Shown: positions 27,301 through 35,948, counted from the first letter of the stretch. The stretch is DNA of 64,000 nucleotides from Methylobacterium sp. Leaf125 (GCF_001423085.1 NZ_LMNU01000012.1:764311-828310); one strand, 5' to 3'. Notes: generated by a model not told the origin, from the sequence alone. Translations and numbers: made by a program.

Positions 27301-27570
27301 ATGAGCGTTCACACCACAGCCTTTGAGCCGACCGGACCGGCAAACCCCGCGATCCTGGCCGGACCGCGCGACCTGCGGCGAAGCTACGGCCGGGCGGCGG
27401 CCGCCGCGGCGATCGAGAACGGGCTCCTGCCGCACGAACTCGCGGAGGTCCTGGCCGGCCGCAGCGTGGTCGAGGCCTTCCCGGTCACCTGGCGCGAGAG
27501 CGTCACGGACTATGCCGACCGGGCCGTCGCCGAGATGATGGTGGCCTATCTGAGCCAACCCATCGCCTGA
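27301..27570 (+). CDS. small protein, unknown function
   Basis: The protein has 89 residues. I use the ATG at 27301, which has GGCGGAG 9 bases upstream; a second in-frame ATG at 27292 abuts that site. The body is helical and charged (DLRRSYGRAAAAAAIENGLLPHELAEVLAGRSVVEAFPVTWRESVTDYADRAVAEMM). It is soluble, with no cysteines. No family was recognised. It is convergent with the GH63 gene, whose stop is 30 bases away. Confidence 0.6.
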   Translation: MSVHTTAFEPTGPANPAILAGPRDLRRSYGRAAAAAAIENGLLPHELAEVLAGRSVVEAFPVTWRESVTDYADRAVAEMMVAYLSQPIA

Positions 27571-27600
27571 CGGATCGCCTCCCGACCGCGCGCCGGCATC

Positions 27601-30258
27601 CTACTCCGCCGGCCTCCGGGCACGGGTGTGCAGCAGGTTGAGGATCAGCGCGGTCCAGCCCGTCTGGTGCGAGGCGCCGAGGCCGCGGCCCGTGTCGCCG
27701 TCGAAGAACTCGTGGAACAGCAGGGCCTCCTCGGCGCCGGGGGCCGGCGGGATCGGGGGCCGGTCGCCGAAGGCCGGGCGGCGGCCGTCCGCATCCTTGG
27801 TGAACAGGGCGATCAGCCGGTCCTCCAGGGCGTCCGCGATGGCGGCCAGGGTCCGGTGGTCGCCGGAACCGGTGGGGTACTCCACCAGGAAGTCGTCGCC
27901 GTAATAGGTATGGAAGCGGCGCAGGGCCTCGATGATGAGGTAGTTCATCGGCATCCAGACCGGCCCGCGCCAGTTCGAGTTGCCGCCGAACATGTTCGAG
28001 GTGGAATCGGCCGGATCGTAGCGCACCGTGAAGGAGGCGCCGAACTCGTTCAGCGCGTAGGGCTGGTCGCGGTGCGCCTTCGACAGGGAGCGGATGCCGT
28101 GGGCCGAGAGGAACTCGGCCTCGTCGAGCATGCGGCGCAGGAGCGCCTTCATCCGGTGGCCGCGCAGCAGCGACAGCAGCTTGCGGTCCTGCACGCCGCC
28201 CTCGTCCCAGCGGGAGACGAGGCAGGCGAGGTGCGGGCGGTGCTCGAGGAGCCAGTTCAGGCGCCGGGCGAAGTCGGGCAGGCGCTGCAGCACCCAGGGC
28301 TCGATCACCTCGACGGCGAAGAGCGGCACCAGGCCGACCACCGAGCGGACCCGCAAGGGCAGCATGCCGCCGCCCGGAATGTCGACCTCGTCGTAGTAGA
28401 ACTCGTCCTCCTCGTCCCAGAGGCCGAAGCCCTCGCCGCCCATGTCGGTCATCGCCTCGGCGATGAGCAGGAAGTGCTCGAAGAACTTCGAGGCGGTGCT
28501 CTCGTAGACGTCGTTGTGGAGCGCCAGCTCCAGGGCGATGCGCATCATGTTGAGGGCGTACATCGCCATCCAGGCGGTGCCGTCGGCCTGGTGGATGCGG
28601 CCGAAGCCCGGCGGCGGGCGCGAGCGGTCGAACACCCCGACATTGTCGAGGCCGAGGAAGCCGCCCTGGAAGACGTTGCGGCCCTCCGCGTCCTTGCGGT
28701 TCACCCACCAGGTGAAGTTGATGAGGAGCTTGTGGAACACGCCCTCCAGGAAGGCGAGGTCGCCGCGCCCGCCGCGCCGGTCCCGGTCGATCTCGAACAC
28801 CCGGTAGGTGGCCCAGGCATGGACCGGCGGGTTGGCGTCGCCGAACTCCCACTCGTAGGCCGGCAGCTGCCCGTTCGGGTGCATGTACCATTCGCGCGTC
28901 AGGAGCAGGAGCTGCTTCTTGGCGAAGTCCGGATCGAGCAGCGCCAGGGGCAGGCAGTGGAAGGCCAGGTCCCAGGCGGCGAACCAGGGATATTCCCACT
29001 TGTCCGGCATCGAGAGCACGTCCGCTCCGGCGAAGTGGCGCCAGTGCACGTTGCGGCCGCCGTCGCGCTCCTTGGGCGGTTCCGGCTGGAGCGGGTCGCC
29101 CTTGAGCCAGAGCCGGACGTCGTAGGCATAGAGCTGCTTCGACCAGATCAGGCCGGCGGCGGCCTGCCGGTAGATGGCGCGGGAATCGGCATCGCCGATG
29201 CCGTCCTGCAGCGCCTCGTAGAAGGCATCCGCCTCCGCGATCCGGCGATGGACGATGGTGCCCTCGCGGTCGACGGGGCGCAGGCGCGGGCCGGCCGAGA
29301 GGCGCAGGGTGACCCGGGTGGTCTCGCCCGGCTCGAGCTGGCGGAAGTAGTGCAGCCCGAGCTTGGTGCCGGCGTCGCGGCGCACGGCCCCGTCGTCGCC
29401 GTCGACGATCGCCGCGTGCAGGCCGTCCTTGAACGGGCCCGGAGCGTCGGGCTCCCAGCCGTGCAGGCGCAGGTTGGTGTCGTTCTCGCAGAACAGCGGG
29501 TCGGGATAGCCGTCGAAGCTGAGGCGGTAGAGCCCGAGGCGGGGATGCTCGCAAGCGATGCCGCCGTCGGGGCGTAGGGCGAGGGCCGGGCGCCGGTGCG
29601 CCGCCGTCTCGCTCCAGGACCAGGTGTTGCGGAACCAGAGCTGCGGGATCAGGTGCAGGTCCGCCGTCTCGGGCCCGCGATTGACCGCCGTGATCACCAC
29701 GTGGATGTCCTCGACGTCCTCCTTGGCGTATTCCACCGTGACGTCGAAGAAGCGGTTCTCGGCGAACAGCCCGGTCTCCTCGATCTCGTATTCCGGCTGG
29801 TCGCGGCCGCGCTGCAGTCCCTCGCGCACGAGGTCGTCGTAGGGGTAGGCCCCCTGTGGGTAGCGGTAGAGGAACTTCAGGTAGGCGTGGCTCGGGACCG
29901 CATCGAGGTAGTGGTAGACCTCCTTGACGTCCTCGCCGTGGTTGCCCTCCTCGTTGGCGAGGCCGAACAGGCGCTCCTTGAGGATGTGGTCCCGCCCGTT
30001 CCAGAGGGCGAGGGCGAGGCACATCTGACCGCGCTCGTCGCAGAGCCCGGCGAGGCCGTCCTCGCCCCAGCGATAGGCCCGCGAGCGCGCCTCGTCGTGC
30101 GGCAGCGAGCGCCAGGCATTGCCGTCCCGGCTGTAATCCTCCCGCACCGTGCCCCACTGGCGCTCGCTGAGATACGGCCCCCAGAGGGACCAGGGCCGCT
30201 CGCCGCGCCCCTGCTCGGCGATGCGGCGGCGCTCCGCCCAGCCGTCGAGCTCGCTCAT
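27601..30258 (-). CDS. GH63-family glucosidase / MGH1-like glycoside hydrolase
   Basis: This large cytoplasmic enzyme has 885 residues and no signal peptide. It starts [19 protein letters not shown] and contains [50 protein letters not shown] and [15 protein letters not shown], the hallmarks of the bacterial GH63-like 'glucosidase' family. The C-terminal (alpha/alpha)6 barrel includes [36 protein letters not shown] and [19 protein letters not shown]. The family removes alpha-linked glucose, and bacterial members can act on glucosyl/mannosylglycerate-type compatible solutes. That role would suit the stress-related neighbourhood, but the substrate is not shown. Homologues in methylobacteria are widely annotated simply as glucosidase. 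Confidence 0.88.
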   Translation of the reverse strand: MSELDGWAERRRIAEQGRGERPWSLWGPYLSERQWGTVREDYSRDGNAWRSLPHDEARSRAYRWGEDGLAGLCDERGQMCLALALWNGRDHILKERLFGLANEEGNHGEDVKEVYHYLDAVPSHAYLKFLYRYPQGAYPYDDLVREGLQRGRDQPEYEIEETGLFAENRFFDVTVEYAKEDVEDIHVVITAVNRGPETADLHLIPQLWFRNTWSWSETAAHRRPALALRPDGGIACEHPRLGLYRLSFDGYPDPLFCENDTNLRLHGWEPDAPGPFKDGLHAAIVDGDDGAVRRDAGTKLGLHYFRQLEPGETTRVTLRLSAGPRLRPVDREGTIVHRRIAEADAFYEALQDGIGDADSRAIYRQAAAGLIWSKQLYAYDVRLWLKGDPLQPEPPKERDGGRNVHWRHFAGADVLSMPDKWEYPWFAAWDLAFHCLPLALLDPDFAKKQLLLLTREWYMHPNGQLPAYEWEFGDANPPVHAWATYRVFEIDRDRRGGRGDLAFLEGVFHKLLINFTWWVNRKDAEGRNVFQGGFLGLDNVGVFDRSRPPPGFGRIHQADGTAWMAMYALNMMRIALELALHNDVYESTASKFFEHFLLIAEAMTDMGGEGFGLWDEEDEFYYDEVDIPGGGMLPLRVRSVVGLVPLFAVEVIEPWVLQRLPDFARRLNWLLEHRPHLACLVSRWDEGGVQDRKLLSLLRGHRMKALLRRMLDEAEFLSAHGIRSLSKAHRDQPYALNEFGASFTVRYDPADSTSNMFGGNSNWRGPVWMPMNYLIIEALRRFHTYYGDDFLVEYPTGSGDHRTLAAIADALEDRLIALFTKDADGRRPAFGDRPPIPPAPGAEEALLFHEFFDGDTGRGLGASHQTGWTALILNLLHTRARRPAE

Positions 30259-30571
30259 GCCGGCCTCCCGGCGCCGGGCGACCGGCGCGCCGTCGCCATC
30301 CCGGTCCGGGGCGGGGCAGGGCGGGTGGACGGTTCGGCGGCGCGGTGGGGCGGGGGGAGGGCGATCATCAGGTCCGGGGGACTTTAGGGCGAGGGACTTC
30401 GGGGCGAGGGACTTTAGGGCGAGGGACTTCGGGGCGAGGGACTTCGGGGCGAGGGACTTCAGGACACGGGACTTCGAGACGGAGCGCGGCTCTGATGCAT
30501 CATCAGCGCCAAGCCGGCCAGGCGCGGTGCGGATTCACATCCGCGGGGCCCGGCGGACCCCTGCCCGGCGG
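30259..30571. other. intergenic region with 15-bp tandem array
   Basis: This 313-base spacer between two minus-strand genes holds no convincing gene. About a third is the tandem array described separately. Frames across the array encode low-complexity GRGTS or RDFGA repeats and are not supported by ribosome sites. Confidence 0.55.
30378..30482. repeat. 15-bp tandem repeat, about 7 copies
   Basis: The unit is GGGACTTYRGGGCGA. Copies 1-5 are nearly identical, alternating TTTAGGG and TTCGGGG forms. Copies 6 and 7 (from 30453) have decayed. It lies upstream of the GH63 start and downstream of the PPOX gene. It is a likely variable-number tandem repeat. Confidence 0.85.
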
Positions 30572-31192
30572 TCACCACATCGTCTGCCGCGCCCGCTCGG
30601 CCCAGGCCGCATCGTAGGCGTCGCCGCCGACCCGGCCCTCGCTGAGCCCGGCCAGGATCCGCCCGGGCGTCGGCAGGGTCTTCGGGTCGACGTGGCTGTC
30701 CGCGCGCCACAGGCCCGAGCGAATGAGGGCGCGCGCGCACTGGAAGTAGACCTCGCCCACGGTGATCACGAGGGCGGTGCGCGGCGCCTTGCCGTCGACC
30801 GCGAAGCTGGCGAGCAGAGCCGGATCGTCCTCGACCACGGCCCGGCCGTTGACCCGCAAGGCGTTGCCGACGCCCGGGATGAGGACCATCAGCCCGACCC
30901 GCGGGTCGCGCACGACGTTGCGCAGGCTGTCGATCCGGTTGTTGCCGCGCCGGTCCGGCAGGATCAGGGTGCGGGGATCGGCGACGCGGACGAAGCCCGG
31001 GACATCGCCGCGCGGCGAGCAGTCCAGCCCCTCCGGGCCGACGGTCGCCAGGGCGACGAAGGGCGCGACCGCGATGAAGCGCCCGTAATCCGGGGTGATG
31101 TGGTCGGTGACCTTGGTCGTCGAGGCCTCCCCGACGGCGCCGAGGTCTCCGTAGATGCGCTCCAGCGCTTCGATCGTCTCGACGGCCGCCAT
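30572..31192 (-). CDS. PPOX-type FMN flavoprotein (pyridoxamine-phosphate-oxidase fold)
   Basis: This split-barrel flavin-binding protein has 206 residues. The core shows FVALATVGPEGLDCSPRGDVPGFVRV, TLILPDRRGNNRIDSLRNVVRDPRVGLMVLIPG and LRVNGRAVV, the pattern of the MSMEG_1061-like F420/FMN PPOX subgroup. The C-terminal region has QCARALIRSGLW, which is also typical. It is probably an oxidoreductase or flavin-binding stress protein of unknown substrate. It is monocistronic or upstream of the GH63 gene in the same orientation, but separated from it by the tandem array. Confidence 0.88.
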   Translation of the reverse strand: MAAVETIEALERIYGDLGAVGEASTTKVTDHITPDYGRFIAVAPFVALATVGPEGLDCSPRGDVPGFVRVADPRTLILPDRRGNNRIDSLRNVVRDPRVGLMVLIPGVGNALRVNGRAVVEDDPALLASFAVDGKAPRTALVITVGEVYFQCARALIRSGLWRADSHVDPKTLPTPGRILAGLSEGRVGGDAYDAAWAERARQTMW

Positions 31193-31432
31193 CGCTCTTC
31201 GTGTCCCTGCCTGGTGATCGGGTGGCGCGCGCGTCGGGAGACCTGCGCCGCCAGCCTCGTCGCAGGCCGGCGGCGTCGCCGAGCCGTGCCGGCTTCCTCA
31301 TGGATCCGACTCGTGACGCCCCTGTGTCCGGCGCGACACGGGTCCGCCTTGTCGGTCGCGTCGTGGGCACCGGACGCGGCGGGCCGCGTTGCCCGCTCGC
31401 AGCCGCATCCATCCGCACCGGAGACCCGCCCC

Positions 31433-31846
31433 ATGACCCTCAAGATCCTCGCCGCCGCCTCAGCCCTCGTCCTGGCGAGCCTCAGTCCGGTCCAGGCGCA
31501 AGGCCTCGTCCAGGGCGCGCAGGAAGGGGCCGCGCGGGGCGAGTTGGCGGCCGGCCCCCTCGGCGCGGTGGTGGGCGGCGCGATCGGCGCCGCCGTCGGC
31601 ACGGCCAACGGCATCCTGGGGGTCGACCGGCGCGAGCGCTTCCGGATCTACGCCAGCGCCGAGCGTCGCCCGTCCTACGCCTACCCGGGCGCCGTCCGGG
31701 TCGGCGCGGTGCTGCCCGAGGATGGGGTGGTCTACTACGACGTTCCCTCCGAATTCGCACTGAAGGGCTACAACTACACCATCGTCAACGACCATCCGGT
31801 GCTGGTCGAGCCGGGCACCCGGCGGGTGGTCGAGGTGATCGATTGA
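31433..31846 (+). CDS. secreted DUF1236-domain protein
   Basis: The protein has 137 residues, with a clear signal peptide MTLKILAAASALVLASLSPVQA. A glycine-rich hydrophobic stretch (about 40-63, GPLGAVVGGAIGAAVGTANGI) could be a membrane or oligomerisation hairpin. The C-terminal DUF1236 module follows, with VRVGAVLPEDGVVYYDVP, YNYTIVNDHPVLVEPGTRRVVEVI. These proteins are common in Rhizobiales envelopes, and their function is not known. The start at 31433 gives the signal sequence directly; longer frames read through the upstream intergenic region. Confidence 0.85.
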   Translation: MTLKILAAASALVLASLSPVQAQGLVQGAQEGAARGELAAGPLGAVVGGAIGAAVGTANGILGVDRRERFRIYASAERRPSYAYPGAVRVGAVLPEDGVVYYDVPSEFALKGYNYTIVNDHPVLVEPGTRRVVEVID

Positions 31847-31897
31847 AGCGGGTCTTCGATTGAAGCAGGTCTTCGACTGAAGCGGGTCTTCGACTGA
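31841..31897. repeat. 17-bp tandem repeat at the DUF1236 stop codon
   Basis: Three full copies of GAYTGAAGCRGGTCTTC start at 31841, 31858 and 31875, with a partial fourth. The first copy contains the stop codon of the DUF1236 gene. Each unit carries a GAAG/CTTC inverted arm. Confidence 0.8.
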
Positions 31898-31994
31898 TCG
31901 CGCCGGAGCGAGTCGGCCAAATGCCGCCCCTTCGCGTTACCGGGCATGGCCGCCCTCCTTGCGGCCCTGTTCGATGACGAAAGGATGAGCGAGC

Positions 31995-32375
31995 ATGAGA
32001 CAGATCACATGGGCCGGCCTCGCCGCGGCCGGACTCGTCTCCAGGACGCTCCTGGGCCCCTCGGCCGCCCGGGCCGCCGATTACGGTTACGACGCCTACG
32101 AGGCGCCCGAGACGGTGGTGACCCGCCGCACGATCGTGGAGCGGCGCATCGTCGTCCCGCCCCGCGAGGTCGTCCGGGAGGTCGTGGTCGAGCGCCCCGT
32201 GGTGCCGCCGCGCCGGATCGTCCGCGAGGTGATCGAGGAGCCGCCGGTGGTGTATCGGCCGCGGCCCGTGGTCCGCGACGTGGTGGTGGAGCGGGACGGC
32301 TTCTACGGCCCGCGCCGCTTCGGCCCGCGTCCGGTGGGCTACGGCTACGGACCGGCCTACGACCCCTACGACTAG
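31995..32375 (+). CDS. secreted Val/Arg/Pro-repeat protein, unknown function
   Basis: The protein has 126 residues. The signal peptide ends near residue 27 (LLGPSAARAA-D). The mature part is low complexity: a Tyr-rich start (DYGYDAYEAPE), then repeated VV-ER-PVV-PPR units (VERRIVVPP, VREVVVERPVVPPRR, VREVIEEPPVVYRPRP), and a Gly/Tyr/Pro-rich tail ending YDPYD. Such proteins are typical of methylobacterial envelopes. AAGGA lies about 9 bases upstream. No family role is known to me. Confidence 0.7.
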   Translation: MRQITWAGLAAAGLVSRTLLGPSAARAADYGYDAYEAPETVVTRRTIVERRIVVPPREVVREVVVERPVVPPRRIVREVIEEPPVVYRPRPVVRDVVVERDGFYGPRRFGPRPVGYGYGPAYDPYD

Positions 32376-32572
32376 GCGCCCCGCCGCCGGCCCCGCGGGC
32401 CGGCGGCGCAGCCCGCGACGCGGCCCGGCCCCGGTCGCGTCTCCCGGCTGTCCTTGGGGTCCTGCCCGTCCAGGCGCCCATCGTGGCCCCGGGCGGCCAG
32501 GGCCGCGGCAAGGCCCGGGAGGGTCGGCGGGCCGGCCCGCCGCGTTCAGGCGACGTGGCGGTTCCACGCCCG

Positions 32573-32947
32573 TCACGCGCCGAGCGGGGCCGCGGCCCGC
32601 ACCGCGACGCTGGCGGCGAGGAGCACCAGCGCCACATCCCAAGCGGTCACATTCCAAGCGGACACATCCCAGCCCGTCGCGCGGCGGGGATCGCCGCCTG
32701 CATCGTCCTCGGTGATCGCCACGGCGAGCCAAAGGTAGCCGGCGCTCGCCAGGAGCCCGGTCAGGATCGCTCCCGCCGGAATGGGCCCGGCCGGCCACAC
32801 TTGCAGGAGCGCAGCGAGCCCGACGCAGAGGCCCGTGGTCGCGGCCCCGTCGACGAGGCGCGTCGCCTCGGCGCCCGAGCGGGGCGGGCCGGCCCGCCGC
32901 GACCGATCCGGGCGATGGCGCCGGGTCTTGCGCGGAAAGGTCTGCAT
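32573..32947 (-). CDS. small membrane protein with pentapeptide repeat
   Basis: The protein has 124 residues and a strong ribosome site (GGAGG, 6 bases before the ATG). A basic N-terminus (RKTRRHRPDRSRR) is followed by about three hydrophobic helices: VDGAATTGLCVGLAALLQVW, ILTGLLASAGYLWLAVAI and VALVLLAASVAVRAA. Between the second and third lies a Trp-containing pentapeptide repeat TGWDV-SAWNV-TAWDV, encoded by an exact 15-bp DNA repeat. The gene starts 15 bases after the stop of the gene at 32963, so the two are co-transcribed. The function is unknown. Confidence 0.65.
   Translation of the reverse strand: MQTFPRKTRRHRPDRSRRAGPPRSGAEATRLVDGAATTGLCVGLAALLQVWPAGPIPAGAILTGLLASAGYLWLAVAITEDDAGGDPRRATGWDVSAWNVTAWDVALVLLAASVAVRAAAPLGA
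32633..32677. repeat. in-frame 15-bp repeat, 3 copies, inside the membrane-protein gene
   Basis: Units CACATCCCAAGCGGT, CACATTCCAAGCGGA and CACATCCCAGCCCGT run head to tail and keep the reading frame, giving the AW(D/N)V pentapeptides. Confidence 0.75.
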
Positions 32948-32962
32948 CTCGCACCTCCGCCC

Positions 32963-33331
32963 TCAGTTCAGGCCGTCCGCCCGTGCAACCTCGCCCGCGA
33001 GGCCGTCACGGACGCAAGCCCCCGTCACCGGCCCCGCGTCCAGGGCCTGGAGCGCGGCCAGCACCGCGTCGAGGGGCACCGGCTCGGCCCGGCAGCCTTC
33101 GAGGCAGCGCAGGGCCGGACAGGACTCGACGGCACGTGAATCCGAGGCCCAGGAGGCCAGGATGGCGCGCTTCTCGGCGAGCGACAGGCCCGGATAGGTC
33201 AGCACTTCGCGCGGGTGCCGGAAGACGTCGCCCGGCGCGACGAAGGCCTCGAAGGGATCGACGGCCGCCGCCCGCAGGGTCGCCGAAGCCAACGGCCCCA
33301 GGCGCTCGATGGTCGTGTCCGACAGCTGCAT
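32963..33331 (-). CDS. small conserved-type hypothetical protein
   Basis: The protein has 122 residues. The pattern DPFEAFVAPGDVFRHPREVLTYPGLSLAEKRAILASWASDSRAVESCPALR is one I recognise from small Rhizobiales proteins of unknown function, where a planned-interval helix pair ends in WASD. The C-terminus has three or four Cys (SCPALRCLEGC). GAGAGG stands upstream of the ATG. It precedes the membrane-protein gene by 15 bases and follows the Hsp20 genes in the same direction, so a stress role is plausible. Confidence 0.7.
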   Translation of the reverse strand: MQLSDTTIERLGPLASATLRAAAVDPFEAFVAPGDVFRHPREVLTYPGLSLAEKRAILASWASDSRAVESCPALRCLEGCRAEPVPLDAVLAALQALDAGPVTGACVRDGLAGEVARADGLN

Positions 33332-33340
33332 GACATCCTC

Positions 33341-33412
33341 TCGGTGAGCAAGGGTCTCTCGGTGAGCAAGGGCTTTTCGGTGAGCAGAGGTCTTTCGGGG
33401 AACCGGGATTTT
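33341..33412. repeat. 18-bp tandem repeat, 4 copies
   Basis: Units start TCGGTGAGCA at 33341, 33359 and 33377, with a decayed fourth copy at 33395. The array lies between the second Hsp20 gene and the small protein at 32963, close to the start of the latter, so copy-number change could alter its leader. Confidence 0.8.
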
Positions 33413-33489
33413 TCCGGAAGTGCCGGATCGGCGGGCGCGACCCGAGCGTGCGCGCCCGCCGCGTCAGGCCCCCCGGGCTCGGGCGCCGC

Positions 33490-34011
33490 TCAATGGGCCG
33501 TCCCGGTCTGCGCGCCGCCGGTGATCGCGATGCGGCGCGCCGAGGCCGGGACCTGGGCCGAGCGGGGCAGCGTCACGCTGAGCATGCCGTGCCGGAAGGT
33601 GGCTTCCGCCTTGTCCGCCGCGACCGCGAAGGGCAGCGCGATCGTCCGCTCGAAGCGGCCGTCGGTGCGCTCCGTGTAGCCGCGGGCCGCGTCGCTCGTC
33701 TCCGAGCGCTTCTCGCCGCGCAGGGTGAGGACACCGTCCTCGATCAGCACCTCGACATCCTTCGCGTCCAGACCCGGCAGCTCGGCCGAGACCCGCAGGC
33801 CCTCGTCCGTCTCGACGTCGTCGACGCTGGGCCAGCCGACGCCGCCTCGGCCGAGGGTGGATGCGCCGTTCAGGCCGCTGAAGACGTCGTCGAACAGGCG
33901 GTTCATCTCGCGGTGGTGGGTCAGGACGGGGCTCAGCGGCTCGGTCCGCATCGGGCCCGGCCCGGCGGCGCCCGCGTTGCGCGTCCAGGGAAGCAGATCT
34001 CTCACACTCAT
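33490..34011 (-). CDS. Hsp20/alpha-crystallin small heat shock protein, second gene
   Basis: This ATP-independent holdase chaperone has 173 residues. The alpha-crystallin domain spans about 60-160: WPSVDDVETDEGLRVSAELPGLDAKDVEVLIEDGVLTLRGEKRSE, then RFERTIALPFAVAADKAEATFRHGMLSVTLPRS. The N-terminal PLSPVLTHHREMNRLFDDVF is the usual class A Hsp20 lead. The C-terminal extension RRIAITGGAQTGTAH lacks a strong IxI motif. It starts 134 bases after the stop of the other Hsp20 gene, and the two are probably co-transcribed. Confidence 0.93.
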   Translation of the reverse strand: MSVRDLLPWTRNAGAAGPGPMRTEPLSPVLTHHREMNRLFDDVFSGLNGASTLGRGGVGWPSVDDVETDEGLRVSAELPGLDAKDVEVLIEDGVLTLRGEKRSETSDAARGYTERTDGRFERTIALPFAVAADKAEATFRHGMLSVTLPRSAQVPASARRIAITGGAQTGTAH

Positions 34012-34145
34012 GGCTCGCTCCATCAGCATGGTTGACGTCCAAAATTTTTTCGCCGGCCCGGAGGTCGTCACGGCGCCCCGGGTCCACGGGGGATCCGATA
34101 TCCGAACGGGGCCGAGTTCGGATTGCCCGGGGACCGGGCAGGGCA

Positions 34146-34709
34146 TCAGGCGGCCTCGGGCTGTCCCCGGCCGCGAGCGCTGTCGCCTGTCCGTGCGCCT
34201 TCGGCGCTCCGCGCGCCGGGCTCCTGCGTTTCCCCCGGCTCGGCCTCCGCGATCCGGGCCGGCGCGTTGTCCTGTCCGACGGTGCCCTGGGCCCCGCCGA
34301 TGGCGATGCGGCGCGGCTTGAGGGCCTCGGGAACCTCGCGCCTCAGGTCGACGGTAAGCAGCCCGTTCTCGAGCGACGCGCCGAGGACGGTGACGTGCTC
34401 GGCGAGGTTGAAGGTCTGGCGGAACGACCGAGACGCGATCCCGCGGTGGAGATACTGGCGCTCGCCCTCCGGACCCGTCGACCGCCCGGAGACCAGCAGG
34501 GTGGTGTCGTGCTGGACGAGGTCGATCTCGTCCGGCGTGAAGCCGGCGACCGCCATGGTGATGCGATAGCGGTCCTCGGCCGCCTTCTCGATGTTGTACG
34601 GCGGCCAGGCCGTCGAGGCCTCGACCCGCTCGGCCTGGGTCAGCAGGTCGAACAGCCGGTCGAAGCCGACCGAGGACCGGAACAGGGGTGACACATCGTA
34701 AGTCCTCAT
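34146..34709 (-). CDS. Hsp20 small heat shock protein, first gene (IbpA-like)
   Basis: This class A rhizobial-type small heat shock protein has 187 residues. It starts MRTYDVSPLFRSSVGFDRLFDLL, the IbpA-like lead with the PLFRSSVGFDRLF motif. The crystallin domain follows with WPPYNIEKAAEDRYRITMAVAGFTPDEIDLV and YLHRGIASRSFRQTFNLAEHVTVLGASLENGLLTVDL, and LKPRRIAIGG carries the IxI-type C-terminal motif. A Glu/Gly/Pro-rich tail extends it. Its 85-base leader carries a ROSE-like hairpin hiding the ribosome site, and an EcfG-type promoter precedes it, so both heat and general stress should raise expression. Confidence 0.95.
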   Translation of the reverse strand: MRTYDVSPLFRSSVGFDRLFDLLTQAERVEASTAWPPYNIEKAAEDRYRITMAVAGFTPDEIDLVQHDTTLLVSGRSTGPEGERQYLHRGIASRSFRQTFNLAEHVTVLGASLENGLLTVDLRREVPEALKPRRIAIGGAQGTVGQDNAPARIAEAEPGETQEPGARSAEGARTGDSARGRGQPEAA

Positions 34710-34710
34710 G

Positions 34711-34737
34711 ACCACATCCTCCGTTGAGCAACGTGAT
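34711..34737 (-). promoter_or_regulatory. ROSE-like RNA thermometer in the hsp20 leader
   Basis: In the transcript, AUCACGUUGCU and AGGAUGUGGU pair over 10 bp, leaving one G of UUGCU bulged, with the loop CAACGG. This sequesters the GGAGG ribosome site directly before the AUG at 34709. UYGCU facing AGGA with an extra G is the hallmark of ROSE elements of rhizobial hsp20 genes. A second hairpin (about 34741-34770) lies upstream, as in multi-hairpin ROSE leaders. Confidence 0.7.
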
Positions 34738-35054
34738 GACGAGGGACGCCGGACCTGCAGGCCGACGCCCTGATCGCGGGCCATCGAGCCCCGCACGCGC
34801 GTAACGTCGTCGCTTGCGTGCGGTTCCGAAAGGAAGTCAGTTTTTCGGAGTGGAAAGACCGGACGCCCCTGTCATGCGGCGTGCCAGAACAACGGCCGAT
34901 ATCGGCGCAAATTTCAGATGCCGCCACGGAAGCAAGGTCGGTACGCTTGGCATGCGAACCGGCGCGTGCCCTTGTGATGTCGTCGACCCTCGTTCGGTCT
35001 CCCTTTCGGTGAAATGCACCCCTCGCCGCGGGATGTGAAGGATGCAAGGGCGTT
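34738..35054. other. hsp20 / methyltransferase intergenic region
   Basis: Apart from the promoter and leader of the hsp20 unit, nothing was recognised. The methyltransferase gene ends at its right edge. Short plus-strand frames here have no domain. Confidence 0.5.
34803..34827 (-). promoter_or_regulatory. sigma-EcfG-type promoter of the hsp20 unit
   Basis: GGAAC (34827-34823) and GTT (34805-34803) are separated by exactly 17 bases, which matches the alphaproteobacterial general stress sigma factor consensus GGAAC-N16/17-GTT. A start a few bases downstream would give an ~85-nt leader that contains the thermometer hairpin. Confidence 0.65.
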
Positions 35055-35948
35055 TTACATCGCAGCCAATTTGGAACTGCGTTGATGCCGCTCCAGCGCT
35101 GTCGTTATCGCAGTCAGGGCTGTCAACCGATCCTGTGGGCGATGTTCCTCGACATTGGCTGCTTTTCGAAGCCTGACGAAGAATTCAAACTGCCCTGGAT
35201 AGGTCGGCAAGATGTCTTCCACCACGAAGGGAAACAGATCCAGCATTGTTGCTCCGTGCAGAAGAGCGGCTAGGCTCTTGGGCGTAAAGACCCAGCAGTG
35301 AGAGTCGCAATATCGGCTCTCATTCCTAATCGCTTTCGCTTGAGCCAATGCGAGGGGGAGGGCGATATCCCCCATGAACGGTGGGAGCGTCTCTGGATCG
35401 ACCGGATTCGTCCAAATCGCGCCTGGATCAATGGCAACCATCAGCGCGCAGCTATCGAACATCTGCCGAACACTTGGAGCCGTGTAGTTCAGAAAATCAG
35501 CTTCGACCAACTCACCAATAGTGCTTTCATGCCGAAGGACGTCAAAGGTGTAGCGCCGGTCCGGAACAGCAAGATTGAAAACAGCTCCCGGCTTGAGCAC
35601 CTCGTAGATTCCGCGAAACCATCCCAGAACGTTCGGAACGTGCTCTATGACATGGCTGGCAATTGCGTAGTCGAACCGTTCTGCACCTCCGACGATGTCA
35701 GCCAGCGAGCCACTCCCAGTCCATACGTGCGTGACGTCGACGATCCCCGCAACCCTCTCAGGCAAGTGAGCGTGCTGCGCCTTGAGAACATGTGTGGGGC
35801 CGTAATCTACAAACTCGATTTGACCTTCTTCAGGACGCACAATCGGATTGTTGAGCGCCCCAATTTCGATACCTCTATGTACATTTGGAATGACCCCACG
35901 TCGGAGTATTTCATCTCGAGTTTCTTGCGGTTGAAACCAACCCAACAT
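35055..35948 (-). CDS. SAM-dependent class I methyltransferase
   Basis: The protein has 297 residues and an unusual N-terminus (MLGWFQPQETRDEILRRGVIPNVHRGIEIGALNNPIV), in which GIEIGALNNP replaces the typical E-x-G-x-G SAM loop with a related one. ERFDYAIASHVIEHVPNVLGWFRGIYEVLKPGAVFNLAVPDRRYTFD is the Methyltransf_11-type post-I/motif IV region. The C-terminal third includes HCWVFTPKSLAALL. Proteins of this kind occur in polysaccharide loci as sugar methyltransferases. It precedes the glycan region of this window but stands alone. The gene is less GC-rich than the stress region to its left. Confidence 0.85.
   Translation of the reverse strand: MLGWFQPQETRDEILRRGVIPNVHRGIEIGALNNPIVRPEEGQIEFVDYGPTHVLKAQHAHLPERVAGIVDVTHVWTGSGSLADIVGGAERFDYAIASHVIEHVPNVLGWFRGIYEVLKPGAVFNLAVPDRRYTFDVLRHESTIGELVEADFLNYTAPSVRQMFDSCALMVAIDPGAIWTNPVDPETLPPFMGDIALPLALAQAKAIRNESRYCDSHCWVFTPKSLAALLHGATMLDLFPFVVEDILPTYPGQFEFFVRLRKAANVEEHRPQDRLTALTAITTALERHQRSSKLAAM

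Noticed and set aside
27628..29577. 649-residue open frame opposite the GH63 gene
   Set aside because: It lies wholly antisense to a well-supported glucosidase gene, has no domain, and its composition (Val/Glu/Arg/Ala) is a mirror of the coding strand.
30378..30482. possible CRISPR array
   Set aside because: The units are 15 bp, contiguous and without spacers; no cas genes are present.
30345..30617. 90-residue GRGTS-repeat protein
   Set aside because: The repeats come from the 15-bp DNA array; no ribosome site or other domain supports translation.
30149..31846. 565-residue frame that would join the tandem-array region to the DUF1236 gene
   Set aside because: The upstream part is antisense to the PPOX gene and runs through the 15-bp array; the signal peptide of the DUF1236 protein begins internally at 31433.
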